From Azovibrio restrictus DSM 23866 (GTDB taxonomy: Bacteria > Pseudomonadota > Gammaproteobacteria > Burkholderiales > Rhodocyclaceae), in contig NZ_AUCH01000014.1 in the NCBI RefSeq assembly GCF_000429665.1, forward strand, positions 98,782 through 162,781: a stretch of 64,000 bases of DNA, written 5' to 3'. Each line of letters starts with the position of its first letter. The stretch's first letter is position 1. A program made the translations under genes and the position numbers. Below the pieces are notes generated by a model. That model saw nothing but the letters and a program-made list of their open reading frames with translations, ran no database searches and was not told where the DNA came from. Shown here piece by piece: positions 41,631 to 50,839 of the stretch.

Positions 41631-44600
41631 TCAAGCTTCGCCGCGACTGCCCTCCAGCAGCGCGGCGAAGTCGTTTTCAGGCATGGGTTTGCCGGTCAGG
41701 TAGCCCTGGACCTGGTCGCAGCCGTGGCGCAACAGGTAATCCCGCTGGGCCATGGTTTCCACACCCTCGGCCAGAGTGGATAAGCCCAGGGCCCGGGCCA
41801 TGTCGATGATGGCCCGGGTGATGGCGGCGTCGTCCTGGTCCGCGGGCAGGTCCTGGATGAAGGAGCGGTCGATCTTGAGCCGGTCCAGGGGGAAGCGTTT
41901 CAGGTAGGAGAGGCTGGAGTAGCCGGTGCCGAAGTCGTCGATGGCCAGGCTGACGCCCATGGCTTTGAGGGCCTGCAGTTGCTGGGTGATCCGGGTTTCG
42001 TCCTCGGCCAGCACGCTTTCCGTGACTTCGATCTCCAGGAGCTCCGGGGCGATGGCACTCTGCTCCAGGGCCTGGGCCACGCTGCGGGTGATGCTGCCGT
42101 TGCGGAATTGCAGGGCCGAGACGTTCACGGCCACCGGCCTTACCGGCAGGCCGGCCTGTTGCCAGCGGGCAATCTGCTGGCAGGCTTGATGCACCACCCA
42201 GTCGCCTATGCTTTCGATCAGGCCGCTTTCTTCGGCCACCGGGATGAAGCGGGTCGGAGGAACGGCCCCCAGCTCCGGGCTGGTCCAGCGCAGCAGAGCT
42301 TCGCTGCCGGTCAGGGCTCCGCTTTCCAGGTCGAACTGGGGTTGGTAGTGGAGGCTCAGCTGGGATTGGGCCAGGGCCTGGCGCAGCCCCTTTTCCAGCA
42401 GCAGGCGTTCGTTGAAGCGCTCGTTGATGGAGGGGGTGAAGAACTGGCAGTTGTTCCGGCCCTGCTGTTTGGCGTGATACATGGCCGCTTCGGCGTTCTT
42501 GAGCAGGGTTTCCACATCGTCCCCGTCGCCGGGGAAGAGGGCGATGCCGATGCTGGGGGTCACCGACAGGAGCTGGTTGCCCAGCTGGGCCGGGGCGCCG
42601 ATGTGGCCGAGGATCCGGCGGGCCATCAGGGCCGCCTGATCGGCGCTGTCCAGGTCGGTGAGCAGAACCGCGAATTCGTCGCCTCCCAGGCGGCTGACCG
42701 TGTCCCGGGCGCGGATGCACTGGTGCAGGCGCAGGGCGGTTTCGATCAGGAACTGGTCGCCCACCCCGTGGCCCAGGGAGTCGTTGATGATCTTGAAGCG
42801 GTCCAGGTCCAGGCACAGTACGGCCAGCATGTCGCCATCCCGGCGGGCCAGGGGCATGGCCTGCTGCAGGCGTTCTCCCAGCAGGCTCCGGTTGGGCAGG
42901 TTGGTGAGCGGGTCATGTTCGGCCAGGTGGCGTACCCGGGCCTCGCTGTCCTTTTGTGCGCTGATGTCCGAGAAGGCGGCGATGTAGTGGGTGGTGCGGC
43001 CCAGGGGATCGGTGATCCGGTTGATGTTGAACCAGGCAGGGTAGAAGCTGCCGTCCTTGCGCCGGTTCCAGATTTCTCCGGACCAGGCCAGTTCATGCTC
43101 CAGGGCATACCAGATGGCTTCGTAGAATTCCGGGCCGTGGCGTCCGGACTTGAGGAACATGGGGTCCCGTCCCAGCATTTCCTCCTGGGTATAGCCGGCG
43201 ATGCGGGTGAAGGAGTGGTTGGCCGCCATCACCCGGTTGTCCTTGTCGCACACCAGCATGGCTTCCTGGCCGCTTTCGAAGACATGGGCGGCGAGCCGGG
43301 AATGGGCTTCCTGTTCCTTGCGCAGGCTCACGTCCCGCAGGATGGCGCAGCTGTAGCTGTGTCCCTGGTAATCGGCGGGGGCCAGACTGATTTCCAGGGC
43401 ATATTCCCGCCCCGCCGGGTCCTGGTAGTCGATTTCCACCGACTGCTGCCGGGGCAGGCCGCCCAGTTCCGGCAGTCCCAGTTCGGCCATGCGGGTGCCG
43501 GGCAGCTGTTGCCGCTGGAAGAATAGTTCTGCGGTCCGGTTGGCGTAGACAATGCGCTCTTCCTCGTCCAGCAACAGGCAGATGTCGCTGGCATGGTCCA
43601 TGAGGAACTTGTTGAAGTGGAGCTGCTGGTTACTGGCCTCCAGGGCCTGGTTGCGTTCCGCCAGGGTCTCCTGGTAGCGCTGGAACAGCCCCTTGAACCA
43701 GCGTGAATAGAGAGCCGAGAAGGCCAGGGCCAGCAGCGCCGCCAGGGCCAGGATCAGGAGGCTGCCCAGCAGGGACTGCTGCAGCTCCCGGGCCTGGCGC
43801 CGGGCCTGTTCTTCCAGGGTCTGGCTGATCTGGTCCAGATGAATGCCGCCCACCAGAATCCAGTTCCACTCGGGAATCACCTGAACGTAGGACATCTTGC
43901 GGCTCAACTTCCCGGTGCCCGGGTTGACCCAGTCATAGCGCACCATGCCGCCCCCTTTTTGAGCCTGGGCCAGGATGGCCTGGATGGCAGCCTGTTCCGA
44001 GGGGGGCAGGGCGCTGGGGGGCTGGTGCTCGGAGGCGGGCCGGGAGGGGGAGAGCAGGGGCGTGCCATCCCGGGCGAGGATGGCCACATAGCCGTCTTCG
44101 CCGAAGCTCAGGGCCCGGACCCGGGCCAGGGCTTCCCGCTGCAGGGTTTCCTCCACCTTGAAAACGTATTCCCCGGTTCCTACCAGCCAGCCGTAGGGGG
44201 CAAACACCTGGGCATAGGCGATCTTGTCCTGCATGCCGCTGCGGCCGTTCACGTACCAGCGGTAGCGGGCGAAACCGGCCCCCTCGGGGTTATCCACCGC
44301 CCGCAGGAGCTCGCGCATGATCAGGGTGCCCTGGTCATCCTGGTTGTTCAGCAGGGAGCTGCCCTCCCGTTCGGGATTGATGGGCAGCAGGATGCAGTTG
44401 CCCTGCAGGTCATCGATGAAGTAGTAGCCCCGGCCTTCCAGAAAGCGGATGGGGCGCAGGCTTTCCGCCAGCAGCCGGCGCAGATCTGCCTCCGGCATGC
44501 GCTTCCTGTTGAGCTGGTAGAGCTGTTCCAGCAATTGCAGGGCCTGGTGCACCTGGTCCTGGATCTGTTCCTGGAGCACGCTTTCCGTGCGGGAGCGCAT

Positions 44601-44819
44601 GTGCTGCAGGTAATTGCCCACCTCCTGGACCTGGGCCTGGAGCAGGGCCTCCTGCTGGCGCAACAGCTCGGTTTCCAGGCGGCGGCTTTCCGCCTGCTGG
44701 GAGAAATGGCTGGCCACCGTGAAATACACGCCGGGCAGCAAGGTCAGCAGCAGGGCCAGGGCCATCATGCCCCAGCGCTGCAGGCGGGGCAGGCTGCGTT
44801 CGTCGATGCGGATGTTCAA
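41631..44819 (-). CDS. Membrane Cache-PAS-PAS-GGDEF-EAL c-di-GMP signalling protein
   Basis: 1062 residues. Membrane helix at 16-38; a periplasmic region with two Cache-like modules (GRGYYFIDDLQGNCILLP and GYVAILARDGTPLLSP) up to about 345; second helix at about 350-372; two PAS domains (about 395-500 and 515-630); GGDEF domain with RLGGDEFAVLL near 712; EAL domain from about 812 with SEALLRW near 840. The EAL metal and substrate residues are all visible (NVSALQFR, EVTESVL, IDDFGTGYSSL, AEGVET). GGDEF is also intact, so it could make or break c-di-GMP. The Cache part suggests it senses a small extracellular ligand. Confidence 0.9.
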   Translation of the reverse strand: MNIRIDERSLPRLQRWGMMALALLLTLLPGVYFTVASHFSQQAESRRLETELLRQQEALLQAQVQEVGNYLQHMRSRTESVLQEQIQDQVHQALQLLEQLYQLNRKRMPEADLRRLLAESLRPIRFLEGRGYYFIDDLQGNCILLPINPEREGSSLLNNQDDQGTLIMRELLRAVDNPEGAGFARYRWYVNGRSGMQDKIAYAQVFAPYGWLVGTGEYVFKVEETLQREALARVRALSFGEDGYVAILARDGTPLLSPSRPASEHQPPSALPPSEQAAIQAILAQAQKGGGMVRYDWVNPGTGKLSRKMSYVQVIPEWNWILVGGIHLDQISQTLEEQARRQARELQQSLLGSLLILALAALLALAFSALYSRWFKGLFQRYQETLAERNQALEASNQQLHFNKFLMDHASDICLLLDEEERIVYANRTAELFFQRQQLPGTRMAELGLPELGGLPRQQSVEIDYQDPAGREYALEISLAPADYQGHSYSCAILRDVSLRKEQEAHSRLAAHVFESGQEAMLVCDKDNRVMAANHSFTRIAGYTQEEMLGRDPMFLKSGRHGPEFYEAIWYALEHELAWSGEIWNRRKDGSFYPAWFNINRITDPLGRTTHYIAAFSDISAQKDSEARVRHLAEHDPLTNLPNRSLLGERLQQAMPLARRDGDMLAVLCLDLDRFKIINDSLGHGVGDQFLIETALRLHQCIRARDTVSRLGGDEFAVLLTDLDSADQAALMARRILGHIGAPAQLGNQLLSVTPSIGIALFPGDGDDVETLLKNAEAAMYHAKQQGRNNCQFFTPSINERFNERLLLEKGLRQALAQSQLSLHYQPQFDLESGALTGSEALLRWTSPELGAVPPTRFIPVAEESGLIESIGDWVVHQACQQIARWQQAGLPVRPVAVNVSALQFRNGSITRSVAQALEQSAIAPELLEIEVTESVLAEDETRITQQLQALKAMGVSLAIDDFGTGYSSLSYLKRFPLDRLKIDRSFIQDLPADQDDAAITRAIIDMARALGLSTLAEGVETMAQRDYLLRHGCDQVQGYLTGKPMPENDFAALLEGSRGEA

Positions 44820-44936
44820 GATGGAAGGTGGGAGGGTTTATGACTAAAGTCGTGATCCGAGTATAAACACTTTCAGCTTTCTGCGGAGAGGTTCCGATCT
44901 GCTAACATTCTGGCCACTCTGCGAAGGCCCCCCGAC

Positions 44937-46898
44937 TTGGACTCCCCGAATTCCCTCAGCGCCGCATTTTCTCCTTCTGGTTCCCTGGCGACCGCGATCC
45001 CCGGCTTCCGGGTGCGCCAGCAGCAGGTGGAAATGGCGGAGCGCATCCTTGATGCGATCCGTCACCAGAAGGTGTTCATCGCCGAGGCGGGCACCGGCAC
45101 CGGCAAGACCTTCGCCTATCTGGTGCCCGCCCTCTCCGCTGGCGGCAAGGTGATCATCTCCACCGGCACCAAGACCCTCCAGGACCAGCTCTTCAACAAG
45201 GATCTGCCCCTGGTGCGGGATGCCCTCAAGGCGCCGGTGCAGGTGGCGCTCCTGAAGGGTCGGGCCAATTACGTCTGCCACTATTACCTGAAGCGGGCGG
45301 TGGAGGAGGGGCGTTTTCACAGCCGGGAGGAGGTCAGCCACCTGGCCAAGATCCAGCGCTTCTTCAAGGTCACCCGCACCGGTGACAAGGCCGAATGCGG
45401 CGACGTACCCGAGAGTTCGCCGGTCTGGAACGCGGTCACCTCGACCCGGGACAACTGCCTGGGCCAGGAATGCCCGGACCACAAGGACTGCCACGTCATG
45501 GCGGCCCGGCGCGAGGCCATGGAGGCGGACCTGGTGGTGGTCAACCACCACCTGTTCTTTGCCGACGTGATGCTGCGCGACGAGGGCATGGCTGAACTGC
45601 TGCCGGCCTGCAACACGGTGATCTTCGACGAGGCCCACCAGCTTCCCGAGGTGGCCACCCTGTTCTTCGGGGACAACGTTTCCACCTCCCAGGTCATCGA
45701 CCTGGCCCGGGATGCCAAGGTGGAAGGCCTGGCTTCGGCCCGGGACTGCCTGGACCTGCAGAACATCCTCCCCGGCCTGGAAAAGGCGGCCAAGGACCTG
45801 CGCCTGGCCGTGGGCGTGGACAGCGGCCGTTTCTCGGCCCAGCAGCTGGAGGAAAAACCCGAATTCCTGCCGGCCCTGGAATACCTGCTGCAGCTCCTGG
45901 AGCATACCGGCGCCATCCTGGAAACCCAGGCCCAGCGGGCCGAGGGCCTGGAAAAGTGCTGGCAGCGGGCGGTGGAGCTGCGCCAGCACTTCGCCGCCTG
46001 GCAGGAAGGCAGCGGTGAGGGCATGGTGCGCTGGGGTGAAGCCTTCAGCCAGTCCCTGCAGCTCAATGCCACCCCCCTGTCGGTGGCCGACATCTTCAAG
46101 AAGCAGATGGGCGGGCACCCCCGGGCCTGGGTGTTCACCTCTGCCACCCTGGCGGTGCAGGGGCGCTTCAACCATTACCAGGCGGAGCTGGGCCTGTGGG
46201 ACGCGGAAACCGGCTTCTGGGAAAGCCCCTTCGATTACGACCGCCAGGCCATCCTCTACGCCCCCCAGGCCATGCCCGAACCCAACTCCTGGGGCTATAC
46301 CGACGCGGTGGTGGAAGCCGCCCTGCCGGTGCTCAAGGCCTGCGGCGGCGGTGCCTTCTTCCTGTGCACCAGCCTCAGGGCCATGCGCCGCACCCATGAG
46401 CTGCTGCAGCAGTTTCTGGAGGAGGAAGGGCTGGAGATGCCCCTGTTCCTCCAGGGAGAGAGCGGCAAGAACGAGCTGCTGGAGCGCTTCCGCCGGGCCG
46501 GCAACGGCATTCTGGTGGGCAGCCAGAGTTTCTGGGAAGGGGTGGATGTGCGCGGTGAGGCCCTGTCCCTGGTGGTGATCGACAAGCTGCCTTTCGCGCC
46601 CCCCGACGACCCGGTGCTCTCGGCCCGGATCGAGGAGATGAACAAGGCCGGGCGCAACGCCTTCGTGGAATACCAGCTGCCCCGGGCCGTGATCAACGTC
46701 AAGCAGGGCGCCGGCCGCCTGATTCGCACCGAGTCGGACCGGGGCGTGCTCATGATCTGCGACCCGCGCATGCTCAACAAACCCTATGGCAAGCGGGTCT
46801 GGCGCAGCCTGCCGCCCATGAAGCGCACCCGGGAACTGGCCGTGGTGCTGGACTTCTTCCGGAACCCCGGGAACATGGAACCCTCATGCAAGACCTGA
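44937..46898 (+). CDS. ATP-dependent DNA helicase, DinG/YoaA (XPD-like) family
   Basis: 653 residues, superfamily 2 5'-3' helicase. Walker A AEAGTGTGKT (about 48-57), DEAH box FDEAHQLPE, and the C-terminal motifs LVGSQSFWEGVDVRGEALSLVVIDKLPF and INVKQGAGRLIRTESDRGV are clear. Four cysteines between motifs I and II (CHYYLK...CGDVPE...NCLGQECPDHKDC) fit the XPD-type [4Fe-4S] cluster. It is closer to YoaA than to E. coli DinG by length. The start is TTG 44937 with a GAAGG site nine bases upstream. It overlaps the next gene by 13 bases. Confidence 0.88.
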   Translation: MDSPNSLSAAFSPSGSLATAIPGFRVRQQQVEMAERILDAIRHQKVFIAEAGTGTGKTFAYLVPALSAGGKVIISTGTKTLQDQLFNKDLPLVRDALKAPVQVALLKGRANYVCHYYLKRAVEEGRFHSREEVSHLAKIQRFFKVTRTGDKAECGDVPESSPVWNAVTSTRDNCLGQECPDHKDCHVMAARREAMEADLVVVNHHLFFADVMLRDEGMAELLPACNTVIFDEAHQLPEVATLFFGDNVSTSQVIDLARDAKVEGLASARDCLDLQNILPGLEKAAKDLRLAVGVDSGRFSAQQLEEKPEFLPALEYLLQLLEHTGAILETQAQRAEGLEKCWQRAVELRQHFAAWQEGSGEGMVRWGEAFSQSLQLNATPLSVADIFKKQMGGHPRAWVFTSATLAVQGRFNHYQAELGLWDAETGFWESPFDYDRQAILYAPQAMPEPNSWGYTDAVVEAALPVLKACGGGAFFLCTSLRAMRRTHELLQQFLEEEGLEMPLFLQGESGKNELLERFRRAGNGILVGSQSFWEGVDVRGEALSLVVIDKLPFAPPDDPVLSARIEEMNKAGRNAFVEYQLPRAVINVKQGAGRLIRTESDRGVLMICDPRMLNKPYGKRVWRSLPPMKRTRELAVVLDFFRNPGNMEPSCKT

Positions 46899-48202
46899 TC
46901 GCCTCCCTGCCGGGAGACAGCCGCGCGGCGGCGAGCCGCCTCAACCGGGAATGCGTCTGCCTGTCCACCGACCAGAAGCTCCTGCAGGCGGCCCTGGAAG
47001 CTGGCGGCGGCCTGGATTACCAGGCCCTGCGCCATACTCATCCCCATCTCTTTTCCGACACCGTGGTGTTCGTGGGCCAGGCCTGCCTGGGGGCCATGGC
47101 TGCCCTGGTGGCGGCCATTGAGGCGGTGACGGCGCTGCCCGCTTACCGGGAAGCGGTGCTGGCCTGGGCCCCGCCCATCGCCCGCCACGATCCCGGCCAT
47201 CCGGGGGTATTCCTGGGCTATGACTTCCACCTGGACCAGGGCGGCCCCCGGCTCATCGAGATCAACACCAACGCCGGTGGCGGCCTGCTCAACACCCGCC
47301 TGGCCCTGGCCCAGCGGCAATGCTGCGGCGCCCTGGCGGAGCTGCTCGGCGGTCCCCGGGACGGCCGGGCCGTGGAAGCGGAATTCCTCGCTATGTTCCG
47401 GGAAGAGTGGCGCCTGGCCCGGGGCGGGCAGCCCCTGGCGCGGATCGCCATCGTGGACACGGATCCGGCCAGTCAGTACCTGGCCCCCGAGTTCGAGCTG
47501 TTCCGCCAGCTCTTTGCCGCCGCTGGCCTGGATGCGGTGATCGCCGATCCCCGGGAACTGAGCTGGGACGGCCGTTGCCTGCAGCACGCCCGGGGCCCCG
47601 TGGACCTGGTCTACAACCGGCTCACCGACTTTGCCCTGGCAGAGCCGGGCCAGGAAGCCCTGCGCCAGGCCTGGCTGGCCGATGCGGTGGTGCTCACCCC
47701 CCACCCCCGGGCCCACGCCCTGTATGCGGACAAACGCAACCTGATGCTGCTCTCCGACCCGGCCTGGCTGGCCACGGCCGGGGTGCCCGAGGCCCTGCAG
47801 CGCACCCTGCTGGCCGGCATTCCCCGCACGGTGCCGGTGGATGCTGCCCAGGCCGACTATTTCTGGCAGAGCCGCAAGTCCTGGTTCTTCAAGCCGGCGG
47901 CTGGATTCGGCAGCCGTGCCGCCTACCGGGGCGACAAGCTGACCCGGCGGGTGTTCGAGGAAATCCTGGCCGGCAACTACATCGCCCAGGCCCTGGTGCC
48001 CCCTTCGGAGCGCCGCCTGGAAGTGGCCGGCGAGGCCAGGGACCTGAAACTGGATCTGCGCAACTATGTCTACCAGGGCCGGGTGCAGCTGGTGGCGGCC
48101 CGGCTCTACCAGGGACAGACCACCAACTTCCGCACCCCCGGAGGCGGTTTCGCCGCTGTTCTGGAAGTGCCGGAAGTGCACAAGGAGGGGGCGTCGCCAT
48201 GA
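46886..48202 (+). CDS. ATP-grasp-like conserved hypothetical protein
   Basis: 438 residues, not assigned to a named gene. LIEINTNAGGGLLNT (about 127-141) and WFFKPAAGFGSRAAYRGDKL (about 330-350) resemble the nucleotide and metal-binding stretches of glutathione-synthetase-type ATP-grasp enzymes; LDLRNYVYQGRVQLVAARLYQGQTTNFRTPGGGFA follows. Such enzymes join a carboxylate to an amine or thiol using ATP. No substrate is evident. It overlaps the helicase gene and is followed after 130 bp by molybdenum cofactor genes, which may or may not be linked. The ribosome site GGAAC is weak; coupling to the helicase is likely. Confidence 0.65.
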   Translation: MQDLIASLPGDSRAAASRLNRECVCLSTDQKLLQAALEAGGGLDYQALRHTHPHLFSDTVVFVGQACLGAMAALVAAIEAVTALPAYREAVLAWAPPIARHDPGHPGVFLGYDFHLDQGGPRLIEINTNAGGGLLNTRLALAQRQCCGALAELLGGPRDGRAVEAEFLAMFREEWRLARGGQPLARIAIVDTDPASQYLAPEFELFRQLFAAAGLDAVIADPRELSWDGRCLQHARGPVDLVYNRLTDFALAEPGQEALRQAWLADAVVLTPHPRAHALYADKRNLMLLSDPAWLATAGVPEALQRTLLAGIPRTVPVDAAQADYFWQSRKSWFFKPAAGFGSRAAYRGDKLTRRVFEEILAGNYIAQALVPPSERRLEVAGEARDLKLDLRNYVYQGRVQLVAARLYQGQTTNFRTPGGGFAAVLEVPEVHKEGASP

Positions 48203-48221
48203 ACCGCAAAACCTTGTTTGA

Positions 48222-48248
48222 ACCACGGAGACATAGAGGGCACAGAGG
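48222..48248 (+). repeat. Single-arm copy of the CCACAGAGRCACAGAGG repeat
   Basis: ACCACGGAGACATAGAGGGC then ACAGAGG closely matches the arm of the inverted repeat at 39267-39334. It lies between the ATP-grasp-like gene and mobB. The second arm is not evident, so this is a decayed or half element. Confidence 0.6.
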
Positions 48249-48332
48249 AAAGGCAAGTGCAGGGCAAGTGGATGAAGCCTTGAAATCCTGCTTTTCTCCC
48301 TGCCTGCGGGCTTTCTTGGTAAGGAGTTCAGG

Positions 48333-48839
48333 ATGAAAGTCTTCGGCATCGCCGGCCGTTCCGGTTCCGGCAAGACCACCCTGCTGGAACAGCTGCTGCC
48401 CCGCTTCAAGGCCCGGGGGCTGACAGTTTCCATCATCAAGCACACCCACCACGGCTTCGACATCGACAAGCCCGGCAAGGACTCCTGGCGGCACCGGGAG
48501 GCCGGGGCCCAGGAGGTGATGCTGGCCTGCAATGCCCGCTGGGCCCTGATGCGGGAGCTGCGCGACGAGCCGGAGCCGGACCTGAACGCCCTGCTGGCGC
48601 GCCTGGCCCCCTGTGACCTGGTGCTGGTGGAGGGGTTCAAGCAGGAGCCGGTGCCCAAGCTGGAGGTTTACCGTCCCGCCTGGGGGCAGCCCCCCCTCTA
48701 CCCGGAACGGGCCGACATCAGCGCCGTGGCCACCGACGCCGTGCTCGACACCCGGCTGCCCTGTCTGCCCCTGAACGAGCCGGAAGTCATCGTCCAGTTC
48801 ATCATCTCCCATCTGAACCTGCAGGAGTCCCCATGCTGA
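48333..48839 (+). CDS. mobB: Molybdopterin-guanine dinucleotide biosynthesis adaptor MobB
   Basis: 168 residues, GTP-binding helper of MobA in making molybdopterin guanine dinucleotide. P-loop GRSGSGKTTLLEQLL starts at residue 8. The family blocks IKHTHHGFDIDKPGKDSWRHREAGA and LVLVEGFKQEPVPKLEVYR are clear. AAGGAG lies eight bases before the ATG. It is the first of four overlapping or closely packed cofactor genes. Confidence 0.93.
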   Translation: MKVFGIAGRSGSGKTTLLEQLLPRFKARGLTVSIIKHTHHGFDIDKPGKDSWRHREAGAQEVMLACNARWALMRELRDEPEPDLNALLARLAPCDLVLVEGFKQEPVPKLEVYRPAWGQPPLYPERADISAVATDAVLDTRLPCLPLNEPEVIVQFIISHLNLQESPC

Positions 48840-50038
48840 CTTACCCGGAAGCCCTGGAGCGCTTGCTCTCTGCTGTCCTGCCCGTAGACGAGGTGCGCCG
48901 CCTGCCCCTGGCCGCCGCGGCCGGGCGGGTGCTGGCCGAGGCCCAGGTGGCCACGGTCAATGTGCCCCCCCTGGACAACTCCGCCATGGACGGTTACGCC
49001 CTGCGTCTCGCCGATGTGCCGGCCCCCGGGGTGTGCCTGCCCGTGTCCCAGCGCATTCCTGCCGGCAGCGTCGGCCAGCCCCTGGAACCCGGCAGCGTTG
49101 CACGCATCTTCACCGGCGCGCCGGTTCCCCCCGGCGCCGATGCGGTGGTGATGCAGGAGCGCTGCGAACCCTGCGCCGCCGGGGTGCTGATCCAGCACCA
49201 GCCCCGGGCCGGGGAAAACATCCGCCGGGCCGGGGAAGACATGGCCGCCGACCGGGAGGTCCTGCCCGCCGGCATCCTGCTGCGGCCCCAGGAGCTGGCC
49301 GTGGCCGCCGCCGCCGGTCTGGCCGAACTGCCGGTGCGCCGCCGCCTGCGGGTGGCCCTGTTCTGTACTGGCGACGAACTGCACCTGCCCGGCCAGCCCC
49401 TGCCGCCGGGAGGCATCTACAACTCCAACCAGTTCGCCCTGCAGGCCCTGCTGGAAGGCCTGGGCTGCGAGGTGCGCAACCTGGGGTTGGTGCCCGACGC
49501 TCTGGACGCCACCCGGGCCGCCCTGCGGGAGGCGGCCCAGGGCAATGACCTGATCCTCACCAGCGGCGGTGTTTCCGTGGGCGAGGAAGATCACGTGAAG
49601 CCGGCCGTGGAGGCAGAAGGCAGCCTGGACCTGTGGAAGATCGCCATCAAGCCGGGCAAGCCCCTGGCCTTCGGCCAGGTGCGCAGCGCCACCGGCCAGG
49701 CCTGGTTCGTGGGCCTGCCGGGGAACCCGGTGTCTTCCTTCGTCACCTTCCTGATGCTGGTGCGGCCCTTCATCCGCAAGCTCCAGGGCCTGGCTAGTAC
49801 CGCTCCCGGCAGCTACCGGCTGCCAGCGGGCTTCAGCTGGGAAAAGGACAGCCCCTTGCATGAGTTCCTGCGTGCCCGCCGCAACGGGGCCGGGCAGCTG
49901 GAACTTCACGGCCACCAGGGGTCCGGGGTGCTCACCTCCCTGATCCACAGCGAGGGGCTGGTGCTGAAGCCGCCCCACGCCCTGATCCAGCCGGGCGACC
50001 CGGTGGAATTTTTCCCCTTCACGGAGTTGCTCGCATGA
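48833..50038 (+). CDS. moeA: Molybdopterin molybdenumtransferase MoeA
   Basis: 401 residues, inserts molybdate into adenylylated molybdopterin. Blocks VPPLDNSAMDGYAL, IFTGAPVPPGADAVVMQE, FCTGDEL, GGIYNSNQFALQALLEGLG, ILTSGGVSVGEEDHVK and the substrate loop AIKPGKPLAFGQV...GLPGNPVSSFVTF are all present. The start overlaps the mobB end by seven bases; the stop overlaps moaD by four (ATGA). Confidence 0.95.
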   Translation: MLTYPEALERLLSAVLPVDEVRRLPLAAAAGRVLAEAQVATVNVPPLDNSAMDGYALRLADVPAPGVCLPVSQRIPAGSVGQPLEPGSVARIFTGAPVPPGADAVVMQERCEPCAAGVLIQHQPRAGENIRRAGEDMAADREVLPAGILLRPQELAVAAAAGLAELPVRRRLRVALFCTGDELHLPGQPLPPGGIYNSNQFALQALLEGLGCEVRNLGLVPDALDATRAALREAAQGNDLILTSGGVSVGEEDHVKPAVEAEGSLDLWKIAIKPGKPLAFGQVRSATGQAWFVGLPGNPVSSFVTFLMLVRPFIRKLQGLASTAPGSYRLPAGFSWEKDSPLHEFLRARRNGAGQLELHGHQGSGVLTSLIHSEGLVLKPPHALIQPGDPVEFFPFTELLA

Positions 50039-50283
50039 GTGTGCGCATCCTTTATTTCGCCAGCCTGCGGGAGCATCTGGGCATGGGCAGCGAAGAGCTG
50101 GAACTGCCCGAGGGGCTGGGCACGGTGGGGGAACTGCGGGCCTGGCTGACCAGCCAGGGGCGGGAAGCCCTGGCCGCGGTGCCCAACCTGCGCTTTGCCG
50201 TGAATCAGGAAATGGCCCGGGCTTCGGACCCGGTGCTGGACGGGGATGAGGTGGCCTTCTTCCCCCCGGTGACCGGAGGCTGA
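50035..50283 (+). CDS. moaD: Molybdopterin synthase sulfur carrier subunit MoaD
   Basis: 82 residues, ubiquitin-like. The C-terminal FFPPVTGG ends in the Gly-Gly that is thiocarboxylated and donates sulfur to the pterin. VRILYFASLREHLG is the typical start. It lies between moeA (4-base overlap) and moaE (2-base gap). Confidence 0.94.
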   Translation: MSVRILYFASLREHLGMGSEELELPEGLGTVGELRAWLTSQGREALAAVPNLRFAVNQEMARASDPVLDGDEVAFFPPVTGG

Positions 50284-50285
50284 CC

Positions 50286-50738
50286 ATGCCGGTACGGGTA
50301 CAGCAGGAGGATTTCGATCTGTCCTCGGAAGTGGCGCAGCTGCGCGCCGGTGACGCCCGGGTCGGGGCAGTGGCCGCCTTCGTGGGGCTGGTGCGGGACA
50401 TGAACGAAGGGGCAGGGGTCAGTGAAATGGCCCTGGAGCACTACCCAGGCATGACCGAGAAGGCCCTGGAAGCCATCGTGGCCGAGGCCAGGGGGCGCTG
50501 GGACCTGTTCGATGCCTTGGTGGTGCACCGGGTCGGCACCCTGCAGCCCCAGGATCAGATCGTGCTCGTGGCCGTCACCTCGGCCCACCGGGGCGAGGCC
50601 TTCGCGGCCTGCGAGTTCATCATGGATTACCTGAAGACCCGGGCCCCGTTCTGGAAGCGGGAAGTCACCCCGGCCGGGGCCCGCTGGGTAGACGCCCGGG
50701 AGTCGGACGAAGGGGCGGCGGCGCGCTGGGCCCGGTAG
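50286..50738 (+). CDS. moaE: Molybdopterin synthase catalytic subunit MoaE
   Basis: 150 residues, forms molybdopterin synthase with MoaD. Blocks GAVAAFVGLVRDMNEG, LEHYPGMTEKALEAIV, HRVGTLQPQDQIVLVAVTSAHRGEAFAACEFIMDYLKTRAPFWKRE include the conserved Arg and the Lys pair of the active site. It ends the mob/moe/moa operon. Confidence 0.95.
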   Translation: MPVRVQQEDFDLSSEVAQLRAGDARVGAVAAFVGLVRDMNEGAGVSEMALEHYPGMTEKALEAIVAEARGRWDLFDALVVHRVGTLQPQDQIVLVAVTSAHRGEAFAACEFIMDYLKTRAPFWKREVTPAGARWVDARESDEGAAARWAR

Positions 50739-50744
50739 GAAACC

Positions 50745-50827
50745 GGGCTTAGGGGGTCAGGCTCAGGGGGCCAGGCTCAGGGGGCCAGGCTCAGGGGGCC
50801 AGGCTCAGGGGGCCAGGCTCAGGGGCC
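50745..50827. repeat. Six-copy 14-bp tandem repeat between convergent genes
   Basis: Unit AGGCTCAGGGGGCC: four exact copies at 50759-50814, a diverged first copy at 50745-50758 and a 13-base last copy at 50815-50827. It fills the gap between moaE (plus) and a chemoreceptor gene (minus). G is concentrated on the plus strand. Copy number is likely to vary between strains. It may also act on transcription ends, but no terminator-like T-run is present. Confidence 0.9.
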
Positions 50828-50839
50828 GGGCCCTGGCCC

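Noticed and set aside
48199..48336. A 45-codon gene starting at the ATGA overlap after the ATP-grasp-like gene
   Set aside because: Despite a good ribosome site, most of it is translation of the dispersed CACAGAG repeat and it runs into mobB; kept only as an observation in the findings.
50745..50827. CRISPR array
   Set aside because: The 14-bp units are directly adjacent with no unique spacers and no cas genes are near.
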